A stretch of DNA of 6,085 bases from Candidatus Odyssella thessalonicensis (GTDB lineage: Bacteria > Pseudomonadota > Alphaproteobacteria > Bin65), in NCBI GenBank assembly GCA_005240015.1, contig SBBV01000549.1, positions 1-6,085 on the forward strand. The letters run 5' to 3'. The notes beneath the pieces are model-generated. The model did not search any database. It was not told the origin of the DNA and saw only the letters and a list, made by a program, of their open reading frames with translations. A program made the translations under genes and the position numbers. Positions 6,006 through 6,085 of this stretch are shown here, one piece after another; positions within the stretch are counted from its first letter, which is position 1; every line of letters begins with the position of its first letter.

Positions 6006-6085
6006 AAAGGCGCCTGGTGCTGGCGGTGCGGGCCGGGTTCTTTCACCGGCTGGCCTGCCCTATGGACGGGCAAGGGCGGGGGCCC
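6006..6085. other. Region after the F-like gene: two short GC-rich inverted repeats, no secure gene
   Basis: This is the first stretch in the window without tight gene packing. GCCGG (6032-6036) can pair with CCGGC (6046-6050) around a 9-base loop, and TGCCC (6056-6060) with GGGCA (6068-6072) around a 7-base loop. No T-run follows either within the window, so a factor-independent terminator is not supported. An ATG at 6062 opens a frame to the right edge but has no ribosome binding site, so the next gene cannot be placed. Confidence 0.4.

Noticed and set aside
6017..6085. Possible start of the next gene (GTG 6017 or ATG 6062, same frame, open to the edge)
   Set aside because: No ribosome binding site precedes either codon and only 8 to 23 residues are visible, with no recognisable sequence.
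1..6085. tRNA genes, CRISPR arrays, insertion sequences, Mu attachment ends
   Set aside because: I looked for cloverleaf-like, regularly spaced repeat, transposase and terminal-repeat patterns and saw none in this window.

Overview
The window is a stretch of a Mu-like (transposable, Mu/FluMu-type) prophage or phage. It covers the end of the module before the head genes and the start of the DNA-packaging and head-assembly module. All genes lie on the + strand. The DNA is very GC-rich (roughly two thirds G+C by eye) with strong G/C bias at third codon positions. The proteins resemble those of Mu-like prophages of GC-rich Proteobacteria, most likely Alphaproteobacteria. The host assignment is inference, because no bacterial gene is present.

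Layout from left to right: (1) 3-212, the 3' end of an unrecognised gene. (2) 209-364, a 51-residue single-span membrane protein with a GTG start that overlaps the previous stop. (3) 377-784, a DUF2730 (Mu gp25-like) membrane-anchored coiled-coil protein. (4) 784-1101, a Mu gp26-like small winged-helix protein (VpaChn25_0724 family). (5) 1103-1672, a DUF3486 (Mu gp27-like) protein with an N-terminal helix-turn-helix, probably the small terminase or DNA-recognition subunit. (6) 1669-3057, the large terminase (Mu gp28-like) with an apparently intact ATPase and nuclease. (7) 3051-4730, the portal protein (Mu gp29-like, DUF935). (8) 4737-6005, a Mu F-like (gp30) minor head protein with a C-terminal extension. 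(9) 6006-6085, an 80-base tail with two short GC-rich inverted repeats and no secure gene.

Neighbouring genes overlap by 1-7 bases or are separated by at most 12, and no promoter or terminator is seen between 1 and 6005. This is therefore one translationally coupled block of a late operon, read from a promoter upstream of the window. Together gp27-like and gp28-like proteins recognise, cut and pump DNA, the portal forms the entry ring of the prohead, and the F-like protein joins the portal region during head assembly.

The gene order 25-26-27-28-29-30 is the standard Mu order, so most of the window is ordinary. The parts worth a second look are the C-terminal domain of the F-like protein (possible PBECR/MuF-type nuclease module), the variable acidic-basic tail of the portal, the tiny membrane gene at 209-364, the unrecognised gene at the left edge, and a strong excess of the palindrome CGATCG.
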